Source: Gammaproteobacteria bacterium | GTDB lineage: Bacteria; Pseudomonadota; Gammaproteobacteria; Pseudomonadales; Azotimanducaceae | Direction of reading: 5' to 3' | NCBI GenBank assembly: GCA_026706385.1 | Contig: JAPOYV010000100.1 | Location: forward strand, 1 to 61,555 | Length of the DNA stretch: 61,555 bases | In this document: piece by piece, positions 1 to 9,119 of the stretch | How positions within the stretch are numbered: position 1 is the stretch's first letter | Layout of the letters: every line of letters begins with the position of its first letter | Program-made: the position numbers and the translations under genes | The notes under the pieces: model-generated | Database searches by the model: none | Seen by the model: the letters and a program-made list of their open reading frames with translations, nothing else | What the model was told of the DNA's origin: nothing

Positions 1-1
1 C

Positions 2-283
2 GGGGCGATGATCCCGGGCCACCGCAACTACGTCCAGCAGCTCGAGGTCTACGAGCGGCAGACGGCGGAGGCGGGACTGGAGCGCATGCACCGGCTGCGC
101 CACGGTTACGCCTGCCGGCGCTACGCGGAGCTCACGGGCTGGAAGCCGCCGGCCGCGGGCGGCCCGCCGATGCGCAGCCTGAAGGCGGCGAGGAAGCGGT
201 TGGACGGCGCGTCGCGGGCGAGAATCTCAAGCGAACTCGGCCATTCGCGCCGTCAAGTTGTCAGCCAGTACATCGGTTCGTGA
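2..283 (+). CDS. Tyrosine recombinase/integrase, C-terminal fragment (5' end outside window)
   Basis: The open frame enters from the left edge. Its product aligns by eye with the C-terminal third of the complete integrase at 14285-15148: both share a GG-(A/M)-IPG-x-RNY segment, then E(K/R)QT, the catalytic HxLRH(G/R)YA box, LTGWK-PxxGGP, a basic stretch, SxELGHxR and the C-terminal tyrosine in a (Q/N)-Y-(I/L)-G ending. The HxxR box, the ELGH histidine and the nucleophilic tyrosine are all present, so the visible part looks intact. Whether the whole gene is complete cannot be seen. It lies on the opposite strand from the other two integrase copies. Confidence 0.8.
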   Translation, partial: GAMIPGHRNYVQQLEVYERQTAEAGLERMHRLRHGYACRRYAELTGWKPPAAGGPPMRSLKAARKRLDGASRARISSELGHSRRQVVSQYIGS

Positions 284-346
284 ACAGGCGAGCGGGCCGG
301 GACGCGACGACCGGAGCCGTCGCGCCTCGACCGCGAAGCGGCGGGA

Positions 347-886
347 TCAGTGGCGATTCACCCGCCACCCGGTGTCGTGGATGGAATGCGCCCATTCGCG
401 CTCTTCGCGCGGCTCGGGATCGGGCAACGGCGACCAATAGGCTGCCGACGGTTCCCGCGGGCCCCGCGCGTTCCACGGGCTGATTCCGCAATCGAGGTTC
501 GACGGTTCGTGCGCCCTGTCGGGCTTGGCCGCGAACTCGTCGATCGCCGCCGCGTCGATGGCGTCCCGGCGCTTCTGCCCGCGCTCGGCGTCGCGGTCCT
601 CGCGGCACCGCGCGCAGAGGAAGTCGCCCGCCAGTCGCTTGCGATAGGCGCATCGTCGGCATCCGCCTTCGGCAACCAGAGCGGCGCGGCGACGCTTGCA
701 GGATTTCGCGCGACGGATTCTGCACGGCTCGCACGACTTCGCGAACTCCCCGTTGGCCTTGAGCGAAGCTGGCCGCCGGCAACGCGGTTGAACGCACTGT
801 GGGGGCTGCTGCCGGAGGACGGCGTGGGGAACGAAGCCCGGCGGGGTCCTGCCGCTCCACTGGGCGATGAGGGTTTCGAGGTCCAT
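347..886 (-). CDS. Cysteine-rich hypothetical protein (putative zinc-binding)
   Basis: This 179-residue product starts at the ATG at 886, which has a strong ribosome site (AGGAGA) about 6 bases upstream; longer upstream reading in this frame has no such signal. Cysteines come in pairs: QCVQPRC near residue 30, CEPCR near 53, GCRRC near 75, and CARC near 91. They lie in a very Arg/Lys-rich setting, which suggests one or two structural zinc sites and nucleic-acid binding. The C-terminal half is polar without recognisable motifs. I do not recognise the family. It sits between the integrase fragment and the truncated traC, so it is probably cargo of a mobile element. Confidence 0.6.
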   Translation of the reverse strand: MDLETLIAQWSGRTPPGFVPHAVLRQQPPQCVQPRCRRPASLKANGEFAKSCEPCRIRRAKSCKRRRAALVAEGGCRRCAYRKRLAGDFLCARCREDRDAERGQKRRDAIDAAAIDEFAAKPDRAHEPSNLDCGISPWNARGPREPSAAYWSPLPDPEPREEREWAHSIHDTGWRVNRH

Positions 887-1780
887 GGTGGTCTCCTGTT
901 CAGACTCGCGACGCGGGAGTGCGTCGGTGCCTGGCAGGCGGCACGCGCGCGCAGGCCAGTCACCTCGCGCCAGCGAGGTCGCAGCAGCGCGGAGAACCCT
1001 TCGGGTTGACCGGCCGAGTACGCGTGACACGCTGGGCCGGTACCCGACGGACGACATGCCGTCGTTGACATCGCTGGCGTCGGACGATGCGGCGGCCCTG
1101 AGCGGGGCTGGCGGTTCGGGGAACGTGCGGGCGGCCCCCGATTCGTCACCGGCGGGCGGGCGGTCTGGCGGTCGGATGCTTTCGGAGCCGACGACGCGAT
1201 CTCACCGCCCGGAGGGCGGAAGCGATAGCGACCGCAACCCGGATGGGCGGAGACCGCGTGCGGGCTCCGGTCGGCGGAGCCGACTAGGGCGCGGGCCGCC
1301 GCGAGGCGGCATCGCCCACAATGCCCCCCAAACGCCGCCGCAAGCGTGTTTGCCGGAACATTGGGACCAACCCCGACTACACGGCCATCCGCACAGCGGC
1401 CGGACGGGACGAGCCAAGAGGGGTGGGCTCGCGGGCGCAGTGGCTCACCGAACGGTCACGTTCGCCCGACGGAAGCCTTGATCCGGACGTCGGAGGGGGA
1501 CGATCACGGGGAGCTTGAGGAAGCGCCGCCGCGCCGTCGGCAGTCCATGGGGTGGACTCCGGCGACCGGCGACCGGTACGTTCGTTGGCCATCCCGAGCA
1601 AGGTCGGCACCACGGAAGGAGCAGCGCCGGAAGTCGGGATGGACGCCGGAGTCGCACGGTCGGGGAGCCGCCGGAGTCGCAATAGGTGTCACCAGGGAGC
1701 GCGTTCCCGGTACGGTGCCGGTTTGTTGGAACACGCGCCGAAGTTCCCTTCAACCGAGTGTATTTATTGATCTTTTTTAG
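887..1780. other. About 0.9 kb with no convincing gene
   Basis: Several frames are open here on both strands, but the products are low-complexity Arg/Gly/Pro/Ser sequences typical of spurious frames in GC-rich DNA, and none has a good ribosome site. A small inverted repeat ACCTCGC-gcca-GCGAGGT lies near 960-977. The last 30 bases before traC are AT-rich, unlike the surroundings, and mark the point where the traC coding sequence stops. I see no transposase or tRNA. Confidence 0.5.
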
Positions 1781-4183
1781 GCCTCCCCGCTCACGCCACA
1801 TCTTCACGATCTTGACGAGATAGGGGCTCACCAGCGGGTGCGTGGTGACGATGTGCGCCTCGTCGATGGCCACCACGATCTCGCGGCCCGTGCGCTGGTC
1901 GCGCTCGGCGATGTTGTTCACCACGTTCAGCAGGCTGATGAGCGCGATCGCGAGATGGGCCTCGTAGCCCTCGCGCGCGAAGTGGGCGAGGTCGACGAGC
2001 GTGACGTCAGCCTCCGGCCAGATGTCGCCGTCGCGGTTGAACACCTCGCCGGCGAAGCCGTCGCAGAAGAGGCCGATCGCGTCGCCCATGTCGCGCAGGC
2101 GCTGGCGCGCCTCGTCCAAGAGCCCCTCGCGGGTCTCCGCGAGCAGGTGGAACGCGCGGCGCACGTGCTCCGTGCGGGGCATGGCGCCTTCCGCCCGGGC
2201 GTTCTTCGCCGCCTCGATCACCGCGTCGCGGATCACGCGCCGGTCGGCGCGCCTGAGCCGCTCGACCTCCTTGGCCTCGCCGCCGGTGACCATCAAGGTC
2301 GCCACCGTCTCGAGTTCGCCCAGGATGTCGCGCGGCTCGTCCTCGTCGTCGTCCTCCACGTCGCCGAATTCCGGCAACTCGGCGTCCTCCGGGGTGTCCG
2401 TGTCGAGCGCCACCTCGGCGGCCTCCGGCAGCAGCGCCGCGTCGGCGAAGGTCGGCAGCGAGACGCCGCTGCCGGGTCTGAGCGCCACCCGGTTGACGCT
2501 GAGCCCCCGAGACTCGAACCAGTCCGCCAGCAGCCCGAACGAGTTGCCGGCCTCGATCACGAACAGCCGCGGGCGGTGCACGGCCATCAGCTGCGCCAGC
2601 ATCCCGCCGAGCGTCGCGCTCTTGCCCGCGCCGGTCGGCCCGACCAGCAGGCCGTGGGCGTTCTTGAGGCGATCGAGCTTGTTCAGGGGATCGAAGGTCA
2701 GCGGCTCGCCGCCGCGGTTGAAGAACGACAGGCCCGGGTGTCCGGTGCCGGCCGAGCGGCCGAACACCGGCCAGACGTTGGCCGCGTGCTGCACCCACGC
2801 CAGGCGCGTCTGGCGCCAGCCGGCCTTCCTGTCGACGTCCGGGTCGTAGGCCATCGGCAGGTGCAGTAGGAAGTTGTCGAGCGCGCGGACGTCGTCCTTC
2901 GGCGCGATCGCCCGGAAGCCGTGGCGCAGCAGCACGGTCCGCGCCTCCGCGGTGCGCGCGTCGAGATCCTCCAGGGACGCCGCGCGCAGGTGGAAGGCGA
3001 CCCCGAGGCGGTAGAGCTTGTGGCGCTCGCCCATGATCTCCTTCGCCGCGCGGCAGTCGGCGCGCGCGCGCATGGCGTCGGCGGATTCGCCGGTGGCGGA
3101 GGACGCGATGCGGTCGACGTGCGCGTCCACCGTGTCCTGCGGCACCGGCACCAGGGTCGTCACGTAGACCGTGCCCTCCGGCAGCTGGTCGAGCACCGCG
3201 TTCACCGCGTCGCCGTGCCGGGTCTCGCCGGTCACGTGCCCGATCGCCGGCGGCCGGCGCAGCCCCTCCACCGTCAGCACCCGCATCGCCGTCTTGTCGA
3301 ACAGCCAGGCGCCGCGTTCCGCGTCCGAACGGGGATGCGAGTAGAAGAGCGAGTCGGCGAAGGCGTCGCCGTAGGGCAGCCCGTCGTCCAGGAACTCGCG
3401 CGCGAACGCCGCGGGATCGTCGGGGGTGAGGTGCGTCCAGGCGTTGAACCAGCGCGTCAGCCAGGCGTGCACCTCCGCCGCGGTCAGCCGCCGCTGCCGC
3501 ACGCCGAGACCCTCCAGCGCGCCCATCAGCTTGCCGCCCGCCTCCAGCACCAGCGCCCCCTCGCCGGCCGGGGCCGCATCCCGGCCCCAGCGGTGCAGGG
3601 TGACCACCGTGCGCTGCCGCGCGCCCGCCCACCGCGTCTGCGAGAGCCGGTCGGCAAACAGGCCTCCGGGCTTCGCGACCCCGCGGTAGTGGTCGGCGAG
3701 GATCGCCGCATAGCCCGCCGTGAACGGCCCGTCCCCCGCGTGCTCCGCCGCGTACGCCGAGAACGCCGCCGCGGCGGCCGAGAGGTCCGGCTCGCGCCAA
3801 GTGAACGTCTGCACCACCCAGGGCGAGGCGTCCAGTTCCTCGAAGCTGTCCTGCAGCACGTCGTGCAGGCCGTCGCGCACGTCCGCGAGCCAGGCGCCGC
3901 CGCGGCCCTCCGTGCCGCGCGGCCCGATCTCCCAGGCGGCGCCGACGCTGCGCCCGTCCTCCAGCAGGATCGTGCCGTCGTCGAGGGCCTCCGCCCAAGG
4001 CAGGTGGTCCACGAACGAGCGCGCCGGACGGTACATCGACGCCACCGTCGCCGGCGGCACGCCCTTGCGCGGCGCCGGGCGGCGCGCCGCCCCGGCGGCT
4101 TGCGCAGGTGCCCGCCCGGCGGATCGGCCCGATTCGCCCGAGTCCGGCCGCGACGCCTTGGCGACGAAGTCCGCCAGCTTCAC
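1781..4183 (-). pseudogene. traC: Conjugative transfer ATPase TraC/VirB4 (PFL_4706-like), 3'-truncated
   Basis: VirB4-type ATPases power type IV secretion at the inner membrane. The product starts at a GTG (4183) that overlaps the stop of the lipoprotein gene (GTGA). It reads about 801 residues of family-like sequence: an N-terminal VirB4/TraC domain, Walker A GPTGAGKSATL near residue 515 and Walker B VVAIDEAH near 768. Just past the next helix (VKIVKMWRERGG) the sequence turns at about 1781 into unrelated basic residues that run on to a stop at 1445. The family normally continues for at least another hundred residues with the motor's C-terminal part. The break is a deletion or insertion end rather than a point mutation, so the ATPase is very likely dead. 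Confidence 0.85.
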
Positions 4184-4716
4184 GGCGTCTCCCCGATGGC
4201 CGACGACGACGCTTCCGCGTCGGCGGGTTCCCCGTCCGGTGCCAGCAGCCGCAACGCCGGCTCCAGTTCGCCCGGCAGCGCGTACTCCACGCGTTCGTAG
4301 AGGGGCACCGCCGTCGTGTAGCCGGGCACCGGCACGCGTTCGTCCGTCGCCAGGTGCGCCACCACGTGGATGTAGACGTCGGGATTCGGCAGGCGCGGGA
4401 ACAGCAGCTCCAGTTCGTTCGCCGCCGTGCGCGCGTAGGCGCCGGCATCCCCCCGGGCGTCCCCGCCGGCCGCCTCGGCCTCGACCGGCAACGCTTCGCA
4501 CGGCCAGGTGAACAGCCACCAGCGGCAGCGTGCACCCGTCGCGGGCGACGCGGGCGACGCGGACTGGGCCGCCGCGCCCGCCGGCTCCCCGACCGCCGTC
4601 CCCCGGTAGAGCTCGATCATGCGCGGCCCTTCCGCGAGCGCGGAGGACGGCGCCTTCGACGCGCAGCCCGCCAGGACCGCCGCCAGCAGCACGGTCGTCA
4701 ATCTAGTCCAGCGCAC
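4180..4716 (-). CDS. Conjugative transfer region lipoprotein, TIGR03751-like
   Basis: This 178-residue protein starts at the GTG at 4716, inside the 3' end of the upstream gene (14-base overlap). It has a short basic N-terminus, a hydrophobic stretch and a lipobox (AVLAGC), so it is predicted to be lipidated and carried to the outer membrane. The conserved C-terminal part (FPRLPNPDVYIHVVAHL, then VPVPGYTT and PLYERVEYALPGE) is what I recognise from the ICE lipoprotein family that precedes TraC in type-G systems. It probably contributes to the outer-membrane core of the secretion channel. Gene order and overlap with traC agree with this. Confidence 0.85.
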   Translation of the reverse strand: MRWTRLTTVLLAAVLAGCASKAPSSALAEGPRMIELYRGTAVGEPAGAAAQSASPASPATGARCRWWLFTWPCEALPVEAEAAGGDARGDAGAYARTAANELELLFPRLPNPDVYIHVVAHLATDERVPVPGYTTAVPLYERVEYALPGELEPALRLLAPDGEPADAEASSSAIGETP

Positions 4717-6064
4717 GGTGCCTCCCCGCCGTCCCGGCGTCCTCGTGGCGGACCAGCCGGCCCGCCGGGTCGTAGTCGATCCTGAGTTCCTCGTCGACGT
4801 GCACGGCGACGCGCGCCCCGGGCGCCACGTAGACCGCGTCGTACTCCTGCGACTGGCGCGCGCGCAGCCAGCGCGCCACCTCCTGCGCCGCGCCGGACAG
4901 CCCGCGGCCGACGGCAAAGCGGCCGACGTCGCCGTCGACGACAGTGGTCGCCGTTCCCGCGATTCCTCCCGCATGGGCCGTCGTCTGCGCGGCCGCCAGC
5001 CCCTCGGCGGCCGCGCCGAGGGTGAGCGCCGCGGCGCTCTGGCCGAGGTAGGACGCCGCGTTCGTGATCCGCTCGCCGGCGACGCACGGGTTGCCGTGGT
5101 CGTCGGACAGGCCGCCCAGCCGCACCGCGCGGGTGCCGGCCCCGCCCCCGGAGACGTCCCGCGCCTCGGGCACGGTGACGATCCGCCCGTCGGCGAAGGC
5201 GAACGTCATCGAGGTCACGTCGCCCGACACGCAGCCGAGCGTCCAGTCGCCGATCGCCTCCCCGCTGGCGACCGCGTAGGCGAGTTCCGGGATCTCGTGG
5301 CCGTTGGCCGCCAGGTTGTCGCGGCCGATCAGCAGCTTGAAGAAGTAGGGGTCGGTAACGCGCGCGTCCTCGCCGACCGGCACCCGGCCGATCAGCGCCG
5401 TGAACGCGCGCGCGCCGACGAGGGTCGCGTTCTTGGGGATCGTGTAGACGGGCCGTACCGGCGGCGCCTCCTTACCCCCGCCCTCCTTGCCGATCGGAAC
5501 GGCGCCGGTCGGGCCGTCGCCCCAGGGCAGGAGCCCCGCGTCCTGCGCCTCGCGCTCCAGCGGCGGCAGCCAGACCGTCTCCGCCGCGCCGACGCCTTGC
5601 GCCGTCCGGCCCCGCACCGCCGCGGGCGCGCTTCCGAGCAGCCGCTCGATCTCCTCCTTCAGGCCCGAGACCTCGTCGCGGGCGTCGGCCACCACGCCGC
5701 GATTCTCCTCGCGCAGCCTGGCCGCCTCGTCGCCCAAGCTCCGGGTCACCTCCGCGACCACGCTCTCGCGCATGTCCCGCAGGCCCGCGTTCTCGTCCCG
5801 CAGGGTCTCGTTGGCGGCCTCCAGCGTCGCGAGGCGCTCGTTGGTCTCGCGCACGTTGGCGATCAGCGTGCGCACGATGTCGTCGGGGGTGTCGCCCTCG
5901 ATGCCGAGCGCCGCGGCCGTCTCGGCGGAAAGCGGCTCGCCGCCGACCATGGGCGCGACGCCGACGGACGCCGCCTCGTCGCGCGAGCAGCGCACCACGA
6001 CCATCATCGTCACCACCAGGAGCACCGCGCCGATGCCGACCTTGACCAGCAGGTTCGCGTTCAC
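4703..6064 (-). CDS. Integrating conjugative element protein, TIGR03752/PFL_4705-like (TraB/VirB10-type role)
   Basis: The product is 453 residues, starting at the GTG at 6064 overlapping the previous stop (GTGA). It has one N-terminal membrane helix (residues 4-24), then a coiled coil of about 85 residues rich in Glu/Arg/Leu (ETNERLATLEAANETLRDEN and following). After a linker comes the conserved C-terminal domain, recognisable by VYTIPKNATLVGARAFTALIG, DPYFFKLLIGRDNLAANG and WTLGCVSGDVTSMTF. This is the periplasm-spanning scaffold of type-G transfer systems. It looks intact, unlike the two ATPase genes of the operon. Confidence 0.85.
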   Translation of the reverse strand: MNANLLVKVGIGAVLLVVTMMVVVRCSRDEAASVGVAPMVGGEPLSAETAAALGIEGDTPDDIVRTLIANVRETNERLATLEAANETLRDENAGLRDMRESVVAEVTRSLGDEAARLREENRGVVADARDEVSGLKEEIERLLGSAPAAVRGRTAQGVGAAETVWLPPLEREAQDAGLLPWGDGPTGAVPIGKEGGGKEAPPVRPVYTIPKNATLVGARAFTALIGRVPVGEDARVTDPYFFKLLIGRDNLAANGHEIPELAYAVASGEAIGDWTLGCVSGDVTSMTFAFADGRIVTVPEARDVSGGGAGTRAVRLGGLSDDHGNPCVAGERITNAASYLGQSAAALTLGAAAEGLAAAQTTAHAGGIAGTATTVVDGDVGRFAVGRGLSGAAQEVARWLRARQSQEYDAVYVAPGARVAVHVDEELRIDYDPAGRLVRHEDAGTAGRHRALD

Positions 6065-6852
6065 GGCGCAGCCCCTGCGAACTCGAAGGGCGCCCGCGTG
6101 ACGACGTAGACGCGCGCCGTGAAGCCGGGCTCGCCGACCGGCGCGAGCGACGACCGGGTCCAGCCCACGGCCACCAGTCCCTCTCCGGCGCCGGCGCGCA
6201 GGCGCCGCACGTCCACCTCCAGCGGGTCCGGCGAGGTGTTCGACGCCTCGAGCGTCGTCACGAACAGGCCGCCCCGGGAGAGCTGGCCGCGCACGACGAG
6301 ACGCGGACGCGACCCGTCGGCATCGCGGTAGAGGCCAGTGGCGTCCGTCGCGGCTGTCTCGACGACGACCGTTCCCGCCGGGAGCCCGGCAAGCCGCGGC
6401 GGCGCCAGGTCCAGGCGGGCGGCGTGGCGGACAAGCTCCACCACCCCGCCGCGGGGGTCGTCGGGTGCGCGGTCGGCGGACGCGATCCCTTCGCGTTCCG
6501 GCCTCGCCACGCGCACCTCCAGCACCTCCGCGGACCCGCCGGCGCCCGGCGCCGCCCCGACGTCGAACAGCACGAACTCGCCCGTGCGTTCCAGGCGCAC
6601 CCTTATCCGGCGCGCAGCGAACGGCTCGGTCGCCAGCCAATAGGCGGTGTCGTTCGCGAACTCCGCGCGCAGCGCGCCGGTCCCGATGAGGTCCGCAGGC
6701 ACGCCGACCGTGGCCGGTCCCTCGAAGCGGACCTGCCGCTCGGCGCCCACCGCGAGCGTCACCGGAATCGGCGTCCGCTCCCACTCGACCGTCTCCGCGT
6801 GGACCCACGACGCCATCGCCGCGCACAGCCAGAACGGCATCCTTCCCTTCAT
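6061..6852 (-). CDS. Integrating conjugative element protein, TIGR03749/PFL_4704-like (TraK-type)
   Basis: This is a 263-residue secreted protein with an N-terminal signal peptide ending near AMASWVHA, followed by a beta-rich domain beginning VEWERTPIPVTLAVGAERQVRFEG. The start at 6852 overlaps the upstream stop (ATGA) and has a good ribosome site (GGAGGAG). In type-G elements this gene lies between the PFL_4703 and PFL_4705 homologues, exactly as here, and probably forms part of the periplasmic or outer-membrane ring of the channel. Nothing indicates damage. Confidence 0.8.
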   Translation of the reverse strand: MKGRMPFWLCAAMASWVHAETVEWERTPIPVTLAVGAERQVRFEGPATVGVPADLIGTGALRAEFANDTAYWLATEPFAARRIRVRLERTGEFVLFDVGAAPGAGGSAEVLEVRVARPEREGIASADRAPDDPRGGVVELVRHAARLDLAPPRLAGLPAGTVVVETAATDATGLYRDADGSRPRLVVRGQLSRGGLFVTTLEASNTSPDPLEVDVRRLRAGAGEGLVAVGWTRSSLAPVGEPGFTARVYVVTRAPFEFAGAAP

Positions 6853-7481
6853 GGTTTCTCCTCCTCCAATTCGATCGCCCGCGGCAGCCCGGCCAGGCAG
6901 TCCAGCGCCAGCCCCCACGGGTTGAGTTCGCGGTCCACGTCGTAGCGCACCACGCGCACGGGGTAGGCGACCGCCCGGCTCTTGACGCGCTCGCCGAGCA
7001 CCGTCTCCTCGATCATCAGGTCGAGGGAGACGACCCAGCTGCCGCCGCCCTCGTCGTACACGCGCTCCACCGCGTAGCCGCGGCCCGGGATCTCCCACAC
7101 CGCCCGCTGACGGCCGGCGAGCTCGCGCCGGGCGTTGCGCTCGGCGAAGTCGTCGAGGCGGTCCTGGCGGCAGGCCGGGGTGAGGAAGTTCGCCAGCGCG
7201 TCGAGCTTCGCCCGGTACTCGCGCGCGCCGTCGTTCGGCCAGCGGTAGAGCTGCTGCCAGATGTAGAGCGCGAACGTGTAGACATGCGGCGGCGCCGGCG
7301 CATCCGGCTTGACCGTGGCGCCCGCCGTCAGGTCGGGCGGGATGTGGATGCGCAGCGAACTCGGCGCGGTCATCCAGCCGATGCCGAGGATCAGGGCGCA
7401 GACCAGCGCGACGCCCACCGCGCCCCACAGGGCCCGGATCGCCTCGCGCTGGCCGGCGAGCACATTGCGGTAGCGGCTCAT
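6849..7481 (-). CDS. Integrating conjugative element protein, TIGR03746/PFL_4703-like (TraE/VirB8-type)
   Basis: The product is 210 residues with a short cytoplasmic tail, one membrane helix (about residues 20-38) and a periplasmic domain containing HVYTFALYIWQQLYRWPNDGAREY, a segment I associate with this family. It starts at the ATG at 7481, overlapping the upstream stop. VirB8-like proteins nucleate assembly of the secretion channel at the inner membrane; that role is inferred from topology, size and position in the operon. It appears complete. Confidence 0.8.
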   Translation of the reverse strand: MSRYRNVLAGQREAIRALWGAVGVALVCALILGIGWMTAPSSLRIHIPPDLTAGATVKPDAPAPPHVYTFALYIWQQLYRWPNDGAREYRAKLDALANFLTPACRQDRLDDFAERNARRELAGRQRAVWEIPGRGYAVERVYDEGGGSWVVSLDLMIEETVLGERVKSRAVAYPVRVVRYDVDRELNPWGLALDCLAGLPRAIELEEEKP

Positions 7482-7837
7482 CGCGGCCGACGGGCGCGGA
7501 TGTCCCACACGGCGCTCTCGCGCAGCATGGTCTTGGGCTTCAGGCCCCGGTCCTCGAGCCACGCGGCGACCGCGTCGGCGTGGTAGCCCTCCGGCCGGCC
7601 GCGCTTGAGGCGCCGCAGCGCCCGCGCGGTCAGCCAGATGCCGCCGCAGGCGGCCAGCGCCCCGGCGCCGAGGCCCAGCACCGCCTGGCCGAAGAGCGCG
7701 GCGATCGCCGCGCACCCCGGAACGAGAATCGCCAGGTTGACGAGCCCGGCCATGCGCAGCTCGCCGTCGGAGAGGCCCAGGAACACCGCCGGCGCCCGGT
7801 TCAGCCGGTCCGGCAGGAAGACGATCTCGTGCTCCAT
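7478..7837 (-). CDS. Conjugative transfer region protein, TIGR03750-like
   Basis: A 119-residue inner-membrane protein starting at the ATG at 7837, sharing one base with the upstream stop (TGATG). It has two hydrophobic helices (about residues 29-68) and a soluble C-terminal tail ending in a basic segment. The opening (HEIVFLPDRLNRAPAVFLGLSDGEL) is typical of the small inner-membrane component between PFL_4702 and PFL_4703 homologues, which may act like VirB3 or TraL. The assignment rests on order, size and the N-terminal motif. Confidence 0.8.
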   Translation of the reverse strand: MEHEIVFLPDRLNRAPAVFLGLSDGELRMAGLVNLAILVPGCAAIAALFGQAVLGLGAGALAACGGIWLTARALRRLKRGRPEGYHADAVAAWLEDRGLKPKTMLRESAVWDIRARRPR

Positions 7838-8193
7838 CAGGTCAGCACCGTGGCCGATTGGGTGGCGAGGAAGATGACGATCACCAGCAGCACCACGCCG
7901 ACCGCGCCGTGCATGCCCACCTCCCCCCAGGTGGCGCGGCCGTCCGACACCTGGCTGTACTTGCTGATGACGTTCTTGGCCACCACCAGGAGCGCGATCG
8001 CCGACAGGCCGAGGCCGCCGAGCACGACGATGTCGAGCCCGTACGCCTGCAGCATGCCGATGAAGTCGCCCTCGTCGACCGCGCCGGTCGAGGGGTCCGC
8101 CACGTCCGGCAGGCCCGCCTTCGCTCCGGCGGCAAGCGCCGCCGCGCACGTCGCGACGAGGTTCCGCCACCCATTCCGAATTCGCTTGTTCAC
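7837..8193 (-). CDS. Integrating conjugative element membrane protein, TIGR03745/PFL_4702-like (pilin-like)
   Basis: A 118-residue protein with a basic N-terminus and signal-like hydrophobic segment, then two further hydrophobic helices (LDIVVLGGLGLSAIALLVVA and AVGVVLLVIVIFLA). This is the layout of a processed VirB2/TraA-like pilin precursor. The strongly conserved middle (ISKYSQVSDGRATWGEVG) is recognisable for this family. It begins at the ATG at 8193 and ends one base into the next gene. It is probably the pilus subunit or an associated membrane subunit. Confidence 0.8.
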   Translation of the reverse strand: MNKRIRNGWRNLVATCAAALAAGAKAGLPDVADPSTGAVDEGDFIGMLQAYGLDIVVLGGLGLSAIALLVVAKNVISKYSQVSDGRATWGEVGMHGAVGVVLLVIVIFLATQSATVLT

Positions 8194-8214
8194 ATCAGAC
8201 TCCGTTTCTCTTTC

Positions 8215-8457
8215 TCACCAGGTGACGACCGCCAGCACGACGACCGTCAGGAACACCGCGCGCAGCACGTGGCCCCCGGCCTCGCCGGGGGTGGCGCCGC
8301 CGCCGCTCCAGTTCCTGTAGGCGTGGAACACGACCCAGCCGCACCACGCGATCGCCAGCGCACACACCAGCCCAGCGCAGAGCGCCAGCAGGTCGGCCTC
8401 CGTTACCGGGGAGCCGGGGTTCGCGCCGCGGAACGCGGCCAGTTGATCGGGGTCCAC
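8215..8457 (-). CDS. Integrating conjugative element protein, TIGR03758/PFL_4701-like
   Basis: An 80-residue protein starting at the GTG at 8457, two bases after the stop of the preceding gene; the start follows from family-like spacing and the absence of an in-frame ATG. It has two membrane helices separated by a short loop (WVVFHAYRNWSGGGATPGEAG), the signature of this very small family. It is one of the pilus or inner-membrane accessory subunits found next to the pilin-like gene. Its function is not known precisely. Confidence 0.75.
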   Translation of the reverse strand: MDPDQLAAFRGANPGSPVTEADLLALCAGLVCALAIAWCGWVVFHAYRNWSGGGATPGEAGGHVLRAVFLTVVVLAVVTW

Positions 8458-8459
8458 GC

Positions 8460-9119
8460 CTACAGGTACTTCTTGAAGGACGCCGCGACGACGAGCGCCG
8501 AGCCGCCGAACAGCGCCGCGCCCGGCACGATCACCGCCGTCGGGTGCACCGCGAACGGGATCGCCAGATAGACGAACGCCGCCGCGAACAGCACCTTGGG
8601 CGCGCCGCGCTTGGCGGCGTGGTAGACGCCGCCGAACTCGCGGCCCGCCGACCAGCGGCGCACGTCGCGCAGCGTCAGGCCAGCCGCCAGGCCGACCACG
8701 CCGAACCCCGCGAAGGCGGGCGCCGAGAAGCCCAGCAGCACCACGCGCACGATCAGCACCTGCGCCGTCAACAGCGCCGCCTCGACGTACTCGTCCAAGC
8801 GGGTCGCGCCGCCGAGCCACCGCAGGCCGGCGGCAAGCCCGGTCCACTCGAACGCGTAGAACCAGGCGCGCTCGGCGCCGCGCACGATGCGCGCGGCGGA
8901 CGGCCGGAAGTCCGCGTTCAGGTACCCCGCCTCGCGCCGCAGCACGTCCGAGGCGTGTTCGGCGCCCTGCTCCGGCCACCACCAGGTCATCCCGATCCAT
9001 TCGACCGCCACCGACATCACGAGCGACAGCCACAGGCAGTGCAGCACGCCGCGCGCGCGGCCGCGCGGATCGCGGCGCGGTTCGCTCCGCTCGGCACGCC
9101 TCGCCGGCGCCTCAGACAT
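8460..9119 (-). CDS. Integrating conjugative element membrane protein, TIGR03747/PFL_4697-like
   Basis: A 219-residue protein with an Arg-rich cytoplasmic start, one early membrane helix and several later ones (around residues 118-150 and 175-210). The MTWWWPEQGAEHA and SAPAFAGFGVVGLAAGLTLRDVRRW segments fit this family, which always neighbours the SXT/TOL-type TraD. The conserved RREFGGV-type loop appears here as GREFGGVYHAAKR. The ATG at 9119 lies just inside the 3' end of traD. It is likely an inner-membrane partner of the coupling protein. Confidence 0.8.
   Translation of the reverse strand: MSEAPARRAERSEPRRDPRGRARGVLHCLWLSLVMSVAVEWIGMTWWWPEQGAEHASDVLRREAGYLNADFRPSAARIVRGAERAWFYAFEWTGLAAGLRWLGGATRLDEYVEAALLTAQVLIVRVVLLGFSAPAFAGFGVVGLAAGLTLRDVRRWSAGREFGGVYHAAKRGAPKVLFAAAFVYLAIPFAVHPTAVIVPGAALFGGSALVVAASFKKYL

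Noticed and set aside
867-1481. 204-codon plus-strand frame
   Set aside because: Ser/Gly/Arg-rich, no ribosome site, no resemblance to any family.
2921-4300. Long plus-strand frame opposite traC
   Set aside because: It is the antisense shadow of a clearly homologous gene; the product is Arg/His/Val-rich with no family features.
4619-6109. 496-codon plus-strand frame
   Set aside because: Antisense to the TIGR03752-like gene; low-complexity product caused by high GC.
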